DNA from: Vesta saturnalis
Lineage: Eukaryota; Arthropoda; Insecta; Coleoptera; Lampyridae
Length of the DNA stretch: 64,000 bases
Assembly (NCBI GenBank): GCA_036346205.1
Contig: JARFJB010001278.1
Span: forward strand, 3,664,001 to 3,728,000
Direction: 5' to 3'
Positions 1-12,790 of this stretch are shown piece by piece (position 1 is the first letter of the stretch; each line of letters begins with the position of its first letter). Position numbers and translations under genes: made by a program. The notes beneath the pieces are model-generated. The model was not told the DNA's origin and searched no databases. It was given only the letters and a program-made list of their open reading frames with translations.

Positions 1-767
1 ATTCTCGTCTAAATGGTAACACTATCTCCAATTTACTATCTCTTCGATTTTTATGAAAAATATTTAAAACAGGTTTCTTATATGGATAAAAAGAAGGAAC
101 GGGAATTATTGTAGTATGATTTTTTTTGTGATATTCACAATTTTTAATAAAATTTCAACAACACAGATTATCTAAAAACTAAAAAGTAATGATATTTACC
201 TTACTTTGGACATATCTACCTACTTTAACTTTATCAAGATACATGCATATACAGAGCATGATTAACAAATGTTGTAATATACACATTATGCTAATACTAT
301 ATTCCCTCAGTCTGGAGATCTAATTGCGATTGTACTTGTTACTAAATGTCCCTTCCTTCTCACAATAATAAAAGTGAGAGTAATAAATACGATTGCAAAC
401 AGTGTTCCAAAGTGAAAGAAAAAAGTTGAGATTACAAGTGTCTTTGTATACCTAAAATTTCATGAAATCGTATTGCTATTATTTTTTTACACAATACAAT
501 CTCACTGTGATGATTATCAATCATTTTTTTTATTTACATAACTCGTAACTTTATTCTTAAAACATGTCCTGACTTTGCAGTCACCACCTATATGTAAAAC
601 ATAACTACCATCTCAGTATTGCTAAAGTTTTCGAATATAAACTCTCTTATCTATTCGAAATTTATTTAACGGTTGAATAATTTTGTGATTGGTTTTGATT
701 TGTTGCCACCCAATTGGAAAAGACGTCCCTGTAAAAATAATTAATTAGTACAAGTATTAAGTGTTTG
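1..767. other. AT-rich stretch, no gene seen
   Basis: No open reading frame resembling a known family and no clear repeat was recognised here. The sequence is AT-rich, non-coding in appearance, and ends where the TIR-derived tandem repeat array begins. Confidence 0.5.
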
Positions 768-3310
768 TGAAACATTTAATGTGAAATCATGCAAGGGTGT
801 GTATACCCAACCTCTTCCTTTTTAATGCAATTATAGCCACACACATTTAAGATACCAAATTCTTTTATAAAACTGAATGAAATTCTTTCAATTCTTTACA
901 AGGGGCGATAATTTTTTAAAAATTTTTTTGGTGATGAGCCATGAAAGAAATCATTTTTAGGTTACTTCAAATATGTTCTACTTGGTACAAAATATTTTCC
1001 CCACGATCTCTACTGTTTATTTCACAATAATATACAGGGTGATTCCAAAGTTGGAGTTATTCTTTCACCAGTAAATAGGGCTTCAAGAAATTTTTTCCAT
1101 TGGCGCTTTTCAAAATATCAACATCAACGGAGATACAGGGTGTCAAAGTTTTATTTAAAAAATAAAAATTTATTAATAACTGCCAAACCACTTGAGATAA
1201 TTAAACAAAATTTTGTAGGTGTAAATAACTACGTGGGAGGGAAATTTCAGTAAATAAAATATTTCTGGGTTTACCAGTGGCGCGCGTATAAAACATTTAA
1301 TGTGAAATCATCCAAGGGCGTGTGTATACCCAACCTCTTCCTTTTTAATGCAATTATAGCCACACGCAAGTTACATTTCTATTTTTCCGAATTTATTAAC
1401 AAATATAAATCAATATAAGGTTGCATAACTTTTTTGATTCATCCACGGCTCTAGGTTTAAATGATTGTATTAAGTTATTAATTAATGAAAGACATTTTAG
1501 CATAAATTTTTTTTGTGAATTTTTCATAGTCATTTAAGATACCAAATTTTTTATAAAACCGAATGAAATTCTTTCAATTTTTTACAAAGGGCGATAATTT
1601 TTTTTTAAATTTTTTGGTGATGCGCCATGAAAGAAATGATTTTTAGGTTATTTCAAATATGTTCTACCTGGTACAAAATATTTTCCGCATCATCTCTACT
1701 GTTTATTTCACAATAATATACAGGGTGATTCCAAAGTTGGAGATATTCTTTCACCGGTGAATAAGGCTTCAAGAAATTTTTTTTCCATTGGCGCTTTTTC
1801 AAAATATCAACATCAACGGAGATACAGGGTGTCAAAGTTTTATTTAAAAAATAAAAATTTATTAATAACTGCCAAACCACTTGAGATAATTAAACAAAAT
1901 TTTGTAGGAGGAAATTTCAATAAATAAAATATTTCTGGGTTTACCAGTGGCGCGCGTATAAAACATTTAATGTGAAATCATCCAAGGGCGTGTGTATACC
2001 CAACCTCTTCCTTTTTAATGCAATTATAGCCACACGCAAGTTACATTTCTATTTTTCCGAATTTATTAACAAATATAAATCAATATAAGGTTGCATAACT
2101 TTTTTGATTCATCCACGGCTCTAGGTTTAAATGATTGTATTAAGTTATTAATTAATGAAAGACATTTTAGCATAAATTTTTTTTGTGAATTTTTCATAGT
2201 CATTTAAGATACCAAATTTTTTATAAAACTGAATGAAATTCTTTCAATTCTTTACAAGGGGCGATAATTTTTTAAAAATTTTTTTGGTGATGAGCCATGA
2301 AAGAAATCATTTTTAGGTTACTTCAAATATGTTCTACTTGGTACAAAATATTTTCCCCACGATCTCTACTGTTTATTTCACAATAATATACAGGGTGATT
2401 CCAAAGTTGGAGTTATTCTTTCACCAGTAAATAGGGCTTCAAGAACATTTTTTTTCCATTGGCGCTTTTTCAAAATATCAACATCAACGGAGATACAGGG
2501 TGTCAAAGTTTTATTTAAAAAATAAAAATTTATTAATAACTGCCAAACCACTTGAGATAATTAAACAAAATTTTGTAGGAGGAAAATTTCAATAAATAAA
2601 ATATTTCTGGGTTTACCAGTGGCGCGCGTATGACATTTAATGTGAAATCATCCAAAGGCGTGTATACCCAACCTCTTCCTTTTTAATGCAATATTATAGC
2701 CACACGCAAGTTACATTTCTATTTTTGCGAATTTATTAACAAATTTAAATCAATATAAGGTTGCATAACTTTTTTGATTCATCCACGGCTCTAGGTTTAA
2801 ATGATTGTATTAAGTTATTAATTAATGAAAGACATTTTAGCATAAATTTTTTTTGTGAATTTTTCATAGTCATTTAAGATACCAAATTTTTTATAAAACC
2901 GAATGAAATTCTTTCAATTTTTACAAGGGCGATAATTTTTTTAAATTTTTTGGTGATGCGCCATGAAAGAAATGATTTTTAGGTTATTTCAAATATGTTC
3001 TACCTGGTACAAAATATTTTCCGCATCATCTCTACTGTTTATTTCACAATAATATACAGGGTGATTCCAAAGTTGGAGATATTCTTTCACCGGTGAATAA
3101 GGCTTCAAGAAATTTTTTTTCCATTGGCGCTTTTCAAAATATCAACATCAACGGAGATACAGGGTGTCAAAGTTTTATTTAAAAAATTAATATTAATAAC
3201 TGCCAAACCACTTGAGGTAATTAAACAAAATTTTGTAGGTGTAAATAGCTACGTGACAGGGAAATTTCAACAAATAAAATCTTTTATGGTTTACCTGTGG
3301 CGCGCGTATA
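768..3310 (+). repeat. Tandem array of about four units (520-680 bp) built from a mariner TIR
   Basis: Four successive units share the same order of landmarks: a block starting TTTAATGTGAAATCA, the phrase TTTTTAATGCAAT, then CAGGGTGATTCCAAAGTTGG, then a GGCGCGCGTATAAAA junction that leads into the next unit. Unit starts are near 768, 1290, 1968 and 2631. The first unit lacks an internal segment of about 165 bp; the others are 660-680 bp. The CAGGGTGATTCC portion is the left terminal inverted repeat of the mariner-like element starting at 3057, so the last unit runs into that element. An inverted version of the TIR occurs at 4580-5004. Confidence 0.85.
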
Positions 3311-5004
3311 AAAAAGTTGTTTAACATTTTTGGAAAAAAAATGGTACGCCACTGATTTTTCTAAAAATAAAAATTATTGAATTCATTGTTCAATTCTAAA
3401 AAGAAAAGCTCTTCTATTATTTTTTGGTACGACGACCGTTTTCGAGTAAAAAAAGTAAAAACCGCATTTTTGTAATTTATTTTTAAAAAATATGTATACA
3501 ATCGGTCACGGCCCGAAGTAAAGAAATTGGCTTTCCTCTAATAGTCATTACAGCCTTTGTTCTCCGCCGGATTAACTCCTCCCTGGTTTGTGCAGGAGTT
3601 CTAAAACTAGTAACTTCATGTAGTCCCACACGAAGAAGTCACATGGAGTGAGATCCGGACCACTTCGGCCAATCATCTATTCGGAAAAGTTTTGTTCAAA
3701 ACAATCGCACCTCCCTACAAAATGGGGAGCTCCGTCTTGAAAAAACCATATGATCTGCCTAATATTTATCCGGAACTCATCTAACAAAACCAGCAGATCA
3801 TTTCGTAAAAAGTTTAAATAACTTTCACCTGCCAAACGATCTGGTAAAATATGGGGTCCAACAATCATTCCATTCACAGCCTTGCTCATACATTGACGGA
3901 AAATCGATGTTTAACATTTGTTTGTTTAATTGAATGTGCGTTTTCCATAGACCAAATGTGCGTGTTTCGGAAGTTATTCATGTCGTCGCAAGTAAATGTT
4001 GCTTCGTCCACAGCCAAAATGGTTTTAGTAAAGTTTTCGTCATCCTTGTGTTTTGTAACAGCCATTCACAGAATTGAACTCTACGCGGATGATCTGCACG
4101 TTGCAGCGCCTGTACACGTTGGACGTATGACTCGTTATCCATACTTTTTTGGACTTACTCCGATCTGGCTTGCAATTTCCCGGGTACTTCTTGTTGGGTC
4201 TTCTGCGATAAGATGTAAAACTACTTCTTCACTTTGAACATTCTCACCTTGTCGGGGCCTTCCTGCATGACCATCGCGTTGTCCTTGCAAGTTTCTAATT
4301 TCCCTTGCTCTACGAACTAATTCAATAAAATGTAGGTATGACATGGTATCGCAACGGAAATCGTTCCGCGTATAAGCGACTGCGGCATTTTTTACTCTCC
4401 GTAAATAATCAGCATATACACTAATTCATTATTTTCATAAACATGGCCTGGGCCATTGTATCGATAGCGTTAATACAATTACGAAGAAAAACTAATTGTC
4501 AGGTTAATTCTTGGCAACAGAGATAAACAAAAACAAACATTTTTTTTTAATTAAAACAGCATTTAATTTTAGGCGTGCATTAAAACGGTTTTTATTTTTT
4601 TTACTGGAAAACCGTGCATCGTACCAAAAAATAATAGAAGAGCGTTTCTTTTTAGAATTGAACGAGGAACTCAAAAATAATTTTCATTTTTAGAAAAATC
4701 AGCGGCGTACTATTTTGTTTCAAAAATATTAAACAATTTTTTTATATGCGCACCGCTGGTAAACTTCAAAATAATTGAATTATTGAAGAATTTCCCTCCT
4801 ACGTAGCTATTAACACCTACAAAATGTTGTTTAATTATCTCAACTGGTTTGGCAGTTATTAATAAATGTTAATTTTATTAATAAAGCTTTGACACCCTGT
4901 ATCTCCGTTGATAATGATATTTGAAAAAGAGCCAAAGGAAAAAAAGTATTTTTTGACGCCCTATTCGCTGATAACTCGATAACTTCAATTTTGGAATCAC
5001 CCTG
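3057..5004 (-). mobile_element. Mariner-like element A (DD41D-type), about 1.95 kb with long TIRs
   Basis: The left end CAGGGTGATTCCAAAGTT at 3057, preceded by TA, is matched by the inverse ending ...GGAATCACCCTG at 5004. The inverted similarity continues inward for roughly 400 bp (about 3057-3470 against 4580-5004), including a shared segment around TCTTCTATTATTTTTTGGTACGA. Between the arms lies a decayed transposase on the minus strand. The right end abuts the truncated 3' side of a non-LTR element without an obvious TA duplicate. Confidence 0.8.
3600..4395 (-). pseudogene. Decayed mariner-like transposase (element A)
   Basis: Read on the minus strand, pieces in different frames match the DD41D-type mariner transposase in the expected order. 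The helix-turn-helix region comes first (RSTREIASQIGVSPKK around 4150-4200). Next comes a degraded first catalytic block (ILAVDEATFTCDDMN near 4010), then GPHILPDRLAGESYLNFLRN near 3800 and the second catalytic block FFQDGAPHF near 3730. The last part is GPDLTPCDFFVWDYMK near 3630, with the third Asp. The segment that should lie before SPDLTP is shortened by about eight residues, and several stops and frameshifts occur. It cannot encode an active enzyme. In the family the protein excises and integrates the element at TA sites. Confidence 0.8.
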
Positions 5005-5318
5005 TCAAGTGACTCTTACAATATGTCCGTCGTTTTTATCATTCCCTTCATTTCTTTGCTATTAATGCGGTCGTCTGCGTATGCCAGCGTCCACACGTTC
5101 ATGTTCCCCCCGACCATACCTCCCACTTGTTGCCCCCTTAATGTTTCCTCCAGGTTTCCTGTGTATACAGCAAACAGGCTTGGGCTTAAAGGGCATCCTT
5201 GCCTCAGCCCCTTCCTTGTTACAAACTCCTTGCTCAATTTCCCATTCACTCTTACCCTGTTACTCGCTAATTTCCTCCACCCTTTCTATCAACGTTTCAT
5301 TACTCTTTTGCCTATTCA

Positions 5319-5381
<63 letters not shown>

Positions 5382-7250
5382 ATCCATCGCTTTTCTTCCT
5401 TTCCTGAATCCTGCCTGTCCATGTAGTAATAATTTCCCACTTGTTTTTGATCTCTTTTTTTGTGTACTATTCCCTCTATCTCTCCGGGAATCTTTCACCT
5501 TGCATTTCTTTACCGCTTCTTCTTTTTTTATCTTCCCTTTTTTCCACAGTCTTAGTGTTCTTTTTGATCCCGTTTTCTCCCCCTTCCATCTTTTAAACTT
5601 GACTTTCTCCGTTGCTTCCTCCATCCGCTCTCTCATTTCTTCCATACTCTCTTGTACTCCCTTACTTCCCCATTTTGTTTTTTTCATTTTCTCTTTGTAC
5701 CTCTTTACACTCTCTTCTGTCCAAACTTTCTTGTTTATGAATCCCTCCTGTTTTGCCGTTTTCTCTCTTTCTCTCCCTTCCATTATCAGTTCCAAGGGTT
5801 GGTGGTCGGATTCAACCCTATCCCCTACTTTGAATTCCTTCACCTTTTCCCCAACCTCTGCATTTGTTAATATGGTCTATTATTGGTTGTCCCCTTCCTC
5901 ATATGTACCTATACTCCCTCATATCTCTTTATTCTCTATTCGCATTCATTATTTCCCATCTCCTTTCATTACACATTTCCAGTAGTGCTTTTACTTCTAT
6001 GTTTAGTACTTTATCCTTTGTCTGTCCCTTCTCCATCCCCTGTTTTACTTGTATTCCCCCCTCTTCCCCTATTCTCGCGTTAGTCCCTTCCTATTATTAT
6101 TCCCTCAACCCCTATCTTTCATCTTTCTACTATATATTATCCTTATTTTTATTTTTACTTTTCCCCACTATATATTCCTTTCAACAATTCCTCTTCTTTG
6201 TTGCACTTTCTCTTTTTCTTCTTCTTGCTTCAGCCATTCCCTTCCTATTCTCGTTATTATACCCCCTTTTGCCCTTCCTTTTATGTTTTCCCTTTCGGTG
6301 TACTGCGCCATCCATGAGAATTCACCTGGCATCTCCCTTTTCCACCAATCCCGTTCTTTTTCGTCCATCCAAGTCTCTTGCAATCTCACCACATCCTGCT
6401 CCCTAATGAACGCCCAAAATTCTTGGTCTTAGTTCTTTATTCCCGCCATATTCCCGAATATTATCTTTATATTTCATTTGTCTCTTCATGTATTATTTCC
6501 CTGCTTTCCTTACGTTCCCTTTGTTGTTCTTTTTTTCTATTACTCATTTTTCCATTCCTTTGCCATTTTGTCGTCCTCCTTTCCACTTTCTCCCCTACCT
6601 CTTCATTTAGTTTTTTGCCCTTTGGTTGCCCCTTTTCTCTCCCCTTTCTTTGTTTAATTCCCTCGTTCTCTCATTCCGTACATATCTTTCTCCATCTATT
6701 TCCATTTTCTGTATCCTTCCACACTTCTCTTCTTTCCGCCGCTTTGTTCATTTCTTTTTGTACCTTTCTTCCTAGTTAGGTCGTGGTCTATGTAAATTCT
6801 TGTACCCCTCAGTTTTCTCTTCTCTGCCATCACATTCTGCTTCTCTTGCCAACGCTCAATTTCCGCCACCACCATCTCATTTTCCCTCTTCCTGATATTA
6901 TCACTATTACTTTTTTCAATTCTACCTTTACATTTAGTTTCTCTTTTTGTGGATCCTTGCTTCTCGAACCCTTCATTACGATGTTGTTCTTCCTTCTCCT
7001 TCTCTCCTCATCGTGCGCTTTTCTTTCCAGTTTTTGTATTCTCCCTATCAATTCTTCCTTTTCTCTCTTCCATTCCTTTCCTCTTTCTCCCATTTCTTTA
7101 ATGTCGTTCCTTATTCCCTTCATGTTTTCCTCCATCTACTTCCTCTAATTAATTCCTTTATTTCCACTATTTCTTTCTCTTCTCTTCTTTCCACTTTCAG
7201 CTGTTGCGTTGTTTCCACCTTTTTCCGCGTCTCTTTTTTTTTAATTAAAC
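5005..7250 (-). pseudogene. Non-LTR retrotransposon remnant (ORF1 coiled coil, endonuclease, reverse transcriptase)
   Basis: On the minus strand, three domains appear in the usual order. A charged, coiled-coil-like ORF1 fragment lies at 6830-7135 (KEELIGRIQKLERKAHDEE). An apurinic-type endonuclease fragment lies at 6168-6392 (QETWMDEKERDWWKREMPGE, then KGRAKGGIITRIGREWL). A reverse-transcriptase part follows at 5316-5843 and 5016-5249 (AGFRKGRKAMDN, then RKGLRQGCPLSPSLFAVY and the catalytic LAYADD). Frameshifts and an (AT)n array at 5321-5379 interrupt the frame. The 3' side stops abruptly at the right TIR of mariner-like element A, so it is truncated there. The EN-RT architecture is clear but I do not assign the clade. 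The long plus-strand frames here are antisense shadows. Confidence 0.8.
5321..5379. repeat. (AT)n microsatellite
   Basis: Uninterrupted AT dinucleotide run of about 59 bp inside the reverse-transcriptase region of the non-LTR remnant. Confidence 0.97.
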
Positions 7251-7392
7251 TATAACTAAGAAAGCACTTTCTATTAACTGTCTAAATGTAATTTTGGTGC
7301 ATTTGTCGATAACAGATATTAAAGAATAACTCTTAAATAAAGTCTCTTTGACGGTTTTTAATGGTGAGAAATATTTGCCAGGTGTATTAGTG

Positions 7393-8230
7393 CGACAATC
7401 CAACTCAAAATTTGGCAACCAATCGAAACAGTCTATTTTTGAATTTGAGCCAATTAGGATCTGATTACTGGCAATCTTTCCATACTAAGGAATAAGTTCT
7501 TAAAGAGATAATACCGGTGAGAATAAAGGTAAAAAAATTTCACAATACACTGTATTAATAATAACTTCATGATTAATAATAACTTTCATGGACCCACTGC
7601 ATTTCGAGACAAAAAAAACCTTCAACCTACATTTTCTTTGGATTGTCGTATATAGTACACAAGTGGTAGGAATCATGTCAGTAATTTTCGTCAGTTGATC
7701 AAGAATAGTTGACAAAAATCAATTTTCTAAAGACAACAACTACAAGTGATTCTGACTGACAAAAACTAGCAAAAGATTTTTATCACGAGCTGTGGATTCA
7801 GCAAGACAATCCAAAGAAAATGCAGGAAAATTAAAGGTTTTTTTTTCGAAATTCGGTTCATAGTTTATAGTAATTGTGTTATAAATAATTATTATTATTA
7901 ATACACTTTATTGTTGAATTTTTTTACCTTTACTCTCACCTATATTATCGCTATAAGAACTTGCTCCTTAGTGTAATCACATACTAATTAGCTCAAATTA
8001 AAAAAATATACTTGTTTCGATTGGTTGCTAAATCTTGAGTTTAATTGTCTTGCTGCATCCAACTTGTGGTAGGCACTTTTGATAATTTTTATCAGTTAGA
8101 ATCACTCGTAGTTGTTGTCGATTTTCTAAGGAAAATCGTCACTAGTGCTAAAGCACTCGTGGCAATTTTCGTGATCTGACATAAAAATTACCGGCAAGAT
8201 TCCTACCACTTGTATTACATACGATAATCA
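7393..8230. repeat. Foldback (imperfect palindromic) element
   Basis: The left part contains CAACTCAAAATTTGGCAACC and later GAGAATAAAGGTAAAAAAAT. The right part contains the reverse complements in mirrored order: TTTTTTACCTTTACTCTCAC near 7920 and GGTTGCTAAATCTTGAGTTT near 8025. Inner segments are also mirrored, for example ACAACAACTACAAGTGATTC near 7730 against the inverse near 8095. No coding capacity is seen. This structure fits a degenerate foldback or MITE-type element, possibly with nested copies. Confidence 0.65.
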
Positions 8231-8299
8231 CATATTTACACATTTACTTGATACGTAATGAAAAAAAGTATATAAATATTAGTATAAATAAATGTAAAT

Positions 8300-9045
8300 A
8301 GTGTACGTGAAATTCTTGACTTTTTAAAACTTTTCCTGAGGTCAAAATTATAATAAATCGATATATAGTTGGAAAGTATTCCCAACGGTTCGAATTTTCG
8401 TAAAAATGGGGGTTGAATTGGAAAAATTAAAAAAAACACGTTCTATGCGTTTTTTCGAGAAGAAAGAATATGCGGTGTTAAAAGTCACCGTGAAGAAAAT
8501 TCAGAAAAAATCACGTTAAAACTCTAATGGGAAGTGGTTAAAAAAATCACCAAAGTTGCAATTTTTTCGATTCGATATTTTCGTCGATAATGCGAAAATT
8601 ACAAAAGATACGAAGATGGAATAAGCAGCAGTCGATGCTTTCAAATGGTCCAAATGTTTTTTCTGAATAATAGCCGTTTTTTTTTAAAACTTGGAAAGGC
8701 CATTGTATCCGAAAAATGGTCCGAATCTGAAGTACTTTTTTTTCCCCGATTCGTATCGACGAAAGAAATCGAAAGAGACCAGAGCAATTTTTTTTAACCA
8801 GTTCCCGTTGGAACTTTAATTTTTTCTGATTTTTCGTCACGATGACGAGTTTCATCATTGTCTACTTTTTTCTTTTCGAAAAAACGCTTAGAACATGTGT
8901 TTTTAAAGATGCTTGAAAATTTGACAACGATTTTTACTAAAATTCGAACTGTTAGGTATATTTTCGAACTATATATTGATTTATTATAATTTTGACCTCA
9001 GGAAAAAGAATCCGTTGTCAGTTTAAAAAAGTCGAACATTTCGGG
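8300..9045. repeat. Second foldback element
   Basis: TTTTCCTGAGGTCAAAATTA near 8330 is mirrored by TAATTTTGACCTCAGGAAAA near 8990. The block around CACGTTCTATGCGTTTTTTCG near 8440 is mirrored by CGAAAAAACGCTTAGAACAT near 8880. The arms are roughly 300 bp each around a short centre. The frames inside read through the arms and are not genes. Confidence 0.65.
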
Positions 9046-9267
9046 TTCAAAAGTGTTTTTCTATTTTTTCTTAAAAATTCTATTTCCACAAAAAAACTGT
9101 TTTACTCGAAAATGGTGCAACCTATCAAAATTTAGCAAGACGATCTGTTTCATTCAAAACCGGACTCCCGACTGAATTTGAATTAAATTCAAATTTCATC
9201 TTTTAATGCATAGAAAACCCACCAATTTTCATCGTTTCATATAATAGTGTAATATCACACTCATTTA

Positions 9268-9840
9268 TACCAACTTCCGGGGTTCCACAAGGTTCTAACC
9301 TAGGACCGTTATTGTTTCTTCTTATTATTAACGATCTGTCTCGCCGCATGCAATGTAATAAATTAGTGTTTGCAGATGACTTAAAAACATTTCTTAAAAT
9401 TTCTAGTTTTTAAGACTGGAATTCAAGGTGACCTTAATACTTTATCTGATTGGTGTGAGCATAACAAACTGAATTTAAATGTATCGAAATGTGTGGTGGT
9501 CTCTTTCTGTCGTAAAGTCAACATAATAGACTATAATTACTGCGTCTAAAAAGGGCGACACTAATTAAGGGTTTAGGTATATCATTTGACAGCATGTTCA
9601 CGTTCTCCAGCCACATTAACGATACAGTTAAACGAGCTTATCAAACTTAGGTTTTATTATCCGATCAAGCTCTGAGTTCACCAATTTATCAACAACAAAA
9701 GTGGTTTACACATTATTAGTAAGGTCGAAGCTAGAATACGGCGCATTAATTTAGTACCCACGCTATAAAAAGTATGAATTGGAAATCGAGAACGTTCAAC
9801 GTCGTTTCTTAAATACTTGCATTTCCGCATTAATGGTGCT
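9268..9840 (+). pseudogene. Non-LTR reverse transcriptase remnant
   Basis: Translation of the plus strand gives the reverse-transcriptase block TSGVPQGSNLGPLLFLLIIN, then KLVFADDLKTF with the catalytic Asp pair. Later come GDLNTLSDWCEHNKLNLNVS and the C-terminal phrase ENVQRRFLNTCISAL. Order and spacing fit the RT domain and its downstream part in jockey/CR1-type non-LTR elements. The 5' half is missing, frames shift several times, and a piggyBac fragment follows directly. The clade assignment is tentative. Confidence 0.75.
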
Positions 9841-9899
9841 TTCGAGATTACAAGTCCATGACATAAGGTACGCTTTTCTGGAAATCCACCAAAACAGGT

Positions 9900-10430
9900 A
9901 TTACTGCTGTAAAGTGGATGGATCGGAAAGGGATACTTTTTCTATCCAATTGTCACAATCCTCTTATTTACACAAATGTGGAAAGAAAACAACAAGATGG
10001 GGCAATAATACAAATAAATTGCCCTGAAGTAGTAAAAGACTACAATAAGCACATGGGCTATGTAGATAAAGCTGATATGTTACGAACAATATATAGAATA
10101 GACAGAAAATCCAGAAAATGGTGGCATCGTATTTTATTTCATTTATTGGTAAGTAGTAAATGCTCATATTTTATTCAAAAATGCTTGTGCAAAAAAAAGT
10201 ATTACATTAAAGCAATTTAGACTAGTGCTCTCAATTAGTTTAATTAACAATAAGTCGCAATGTAAAAAACAAGCCGAATATACTGGTGGAAATGAGATGT
10301 AACAAATTGGACCACATGCCTATTCGTTCTACGTCAAGAACATGTCAACTGTGTTCTACGAAGAATAACCCTCACCGTTCAAAGTGGGCATGTTCAGTTT
10401 GTAACATTGCAATGAAAAATAAATTTATAT
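9900..10430 (+). pseudogene. piggyBac transposase C-terminal remnant
   Basis: The frame at 9918-10220 reads KWMDRKGILFLSN, then DYNKHMGYVDKADMLRTIY and RKSRKWWHRILFHLL. These are diagnostic blocks of the piggyBac transposase catalytic region; the VDKAD Asp is part of the family's acidic triad. About 70 bases after the frame breaks comes the C-terminal Cys-rich zinc-binding region (LDHMPIRSTSRTCQLC, then NPHRSKWACSVCN) at about 10290-10415. The N-terminal two thirds are absent and stops separate the two parts, so this is a dead fragment. Confidence 0.85.
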
Positions 10431-11912
10431 TTTAAAATTATTCATATAACTAATAATCCCTTTATTACGGTTTCTAAGATGAACCGCCTATTTTTTATAT
10501 AAATTAAAAAAAAAATTAACTATTTAATTTCAAATATATGAATTGTCAAATTTAAGGAAGTTGGGGAAGAAATAAAAAATTAGATATTATTTGCCATTCT
10601 AAAGTTGCGAAGTAAAGTGTTAACCAACTGTACTTTGTAGTTCCATGTTTATCTTCAAGATATTTACCTAAATGCAACACTAGCCTCCTTCAGTATTCCC
10701 CAATTTACATTATGTGTCATAATCTTAACATATCTAATAAAGTGGATATTTTTAATGATACACTAGAAGTGTTAAGCACTATAGAATAAAGTTTGTATTT
10801 TTACCTCTATTGTTTGTTCTACTATAATCATGTTTATACTTTAAGGTCATAATTTGATTAATGTACCCTTATTGCAATGTCTACTTAAGTTAAAACTCGC
10901 TAAATTTTAGTTATATAGCCCTAAGTTTGTCCTGTTTGGACAATTAAACATTATTATTACTATCTTTCTACCTTGAAGAATTCCGGAGTGATTAGAAAAA
11001 AACCATTTGTCACGAACCCAGTTGAGAAGTTGTATTTTCTTTAGGGGCCAGTTTACAAAAAATGCTGAATTTTCTTTCATTATTTAACCTAATTTACATG
11101 CCCTTACATTTTTTAACCTATTTCTTTGTTTGAAACAATTTTCACTTTTAAAAACTATTAAGAATAACTTACATGGTTTTGGTCGATTATTTATGGTTTT
11201 TAAGCGAAATTTGAGCTTAATCATCCTGACATTCGTAAGTGTAACTGTGTTCTAAAAAGTTGTTAATGATTAATCATTGGAATTAAATTTAAGATATAAA
11301 CAAAATTTCAAGTTATCCGTGAAGTATAATGAACACATCCCAATGATATCATTCATAATCACCCACCATTAGTTTCTGTAACGTCCCAAGGCCAAAATTA
11401 ATGATAATGAGATCAATAACTTTAGCATAATATACAAATCGTGCTGCTACATTTACATTAAATTCATCATTAAAAAAATGCCTGTTAGAGCTTGTTAAAC
11501 CTGTTTAATGGTAAAAATAGGGTATTACCTCAGAATCATTTTGGATAGCACTGATTTTTCTGAAAATTTGTAATTAAGCTTATCTTACCCTGTAGATTCA
11601 AAGTTCCTGATGTATGGTTTTTGTTTTTTTTTTTGGGGTGAAAACCACCCTTCGTGGCAAAATTTCGAATTCAATATTACCGATTAGAATAATGTTTAAA
11701 TACATTGATTATTCTTTCATGTTCTGGAACGTAATTTATGAAGTGCTATCACGTGTCAACCCTTAGAAACCACCCCTTACGACAAAACTGAAAAAAAAAT
11801 AGTTTGCAACAGGTTGGAATGTTTTAATGCGAATTTGTTATGAATTGTAATCCCTTCACAATTTATAATCTATTTACGATTGTTATGTTTCAACCATTAG
11901 AAACCACCGCTT
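10431..11912. other. AT-rich non-coding stretch
   Basis: I see no recognisable gene, RNA or ordered repeat. It separates the piggyBac remnant from the next mariner remnant and lies downstream (3' side) of the TOX-family gene. Confidence 0.4.
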
Positions 11913-12790
11913 ATGATTAAAACGAACCAGGACATTTATATACAAGGATGTATTGAAAAACGTTTAGCGTACTATAGAAGCAAACAAAATTTGAAAGTCA
12001 AAGTATTTTATTATTTGACATACTCTCCTCTTAATTGGATAGATTTATTACAACGAACCTGCAACGCCTTTAGAACTTTGAAAAAAATTTTTTTATCTTG
12101 CTCTGCTTCTATCACCTCTTCGTTGGAAGAAAATGTACGACCTACTACACTTTTTTCAGTTGAGGAAAAACATGACAGGGCCAGATCTGGTGAATAAGGG
12201 GGGGTTTTCGAATAATTTGAACCCTAAATCACAAATTGTTTGCATGGAAACATGTAATTTGTGTGTAGGGACATAGTCCTGCAAAAATAAAATACTTTTG
12301 GACAACTTTCCCAGTCTTCATAATTTTTCTCGCAGAGTGGTCAGTAACAAGAAATAGTAAGCCGCAGTTATTGTTTTACCCTTATCCAGAAAATCAATCA
12401 TTATGACTCTTTGACAATCTCAAAAAATATACCCGAGTTTCATTCATAGTAACAACATGGCTTAAGAAGTTTGCATGTTTGTCAAACCGAACACAGATCG
12501 AATGCGATGCTTCTACCCTTGCACACTTCTGATCAACATTCAGACATTCGGAGATGTAATTTTTCTCATGTCCAAATTGACGTGAACTACATGATGGATG
12601 TGTTCCTATGTTCGACGGTCTGATAAAATCGTGTTTGAACTGCATCGATATTTACAGGGGTGGACACAGAAAATGGTCTTCCCAATCGGTTTTCATCTTT
12701 AGAAACTTGCAATCCAATTTTTCACTGTCACCAAGGGTATAACCATATCTTCGTTAATCTGCTTTCATCATAACCCCTTGAAATACAGGT
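11913..12790 (-). pseudogene. Degraded mariner transposase, minus strand
   Basis: On the minus strand a mariner transposase can be followed in pieces. TVKNWIASFKDENRLGRP with the conserved GRP motif lies near 12690. A short block FLSHVVTMNETRVYF near 12430-12470 contains the first catalytic site, where the expected Asp of the TMDET motif reads Asn. A C-terminal block GRTFSSNEEVIEA lies near 12110-12150 and is followed by a stretch ending in LRGEYVK, as in mariners. Between these, frameshifts and stops are common. A possible outer end, TACAAGGATGTATTGAAAAA, lies near 11941. It is an inactive relic of a classical mariner. Confidence 0.7.

Noticed and set aside
768..3310. CRISPR-like or promoter array
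   Set aside because: The repeats are 520-680 bp, contiguous and carry a transposon end; the setting is eukaryotic.
5023..7255. Many long Ser/Phe/Leu/Pro-rich plus-strand frames
   Set aside because: They are antisense to the minus-strand non-LTR element, whose Lys/Glu/Arg-rich coding strand gives such frames on the other strand.
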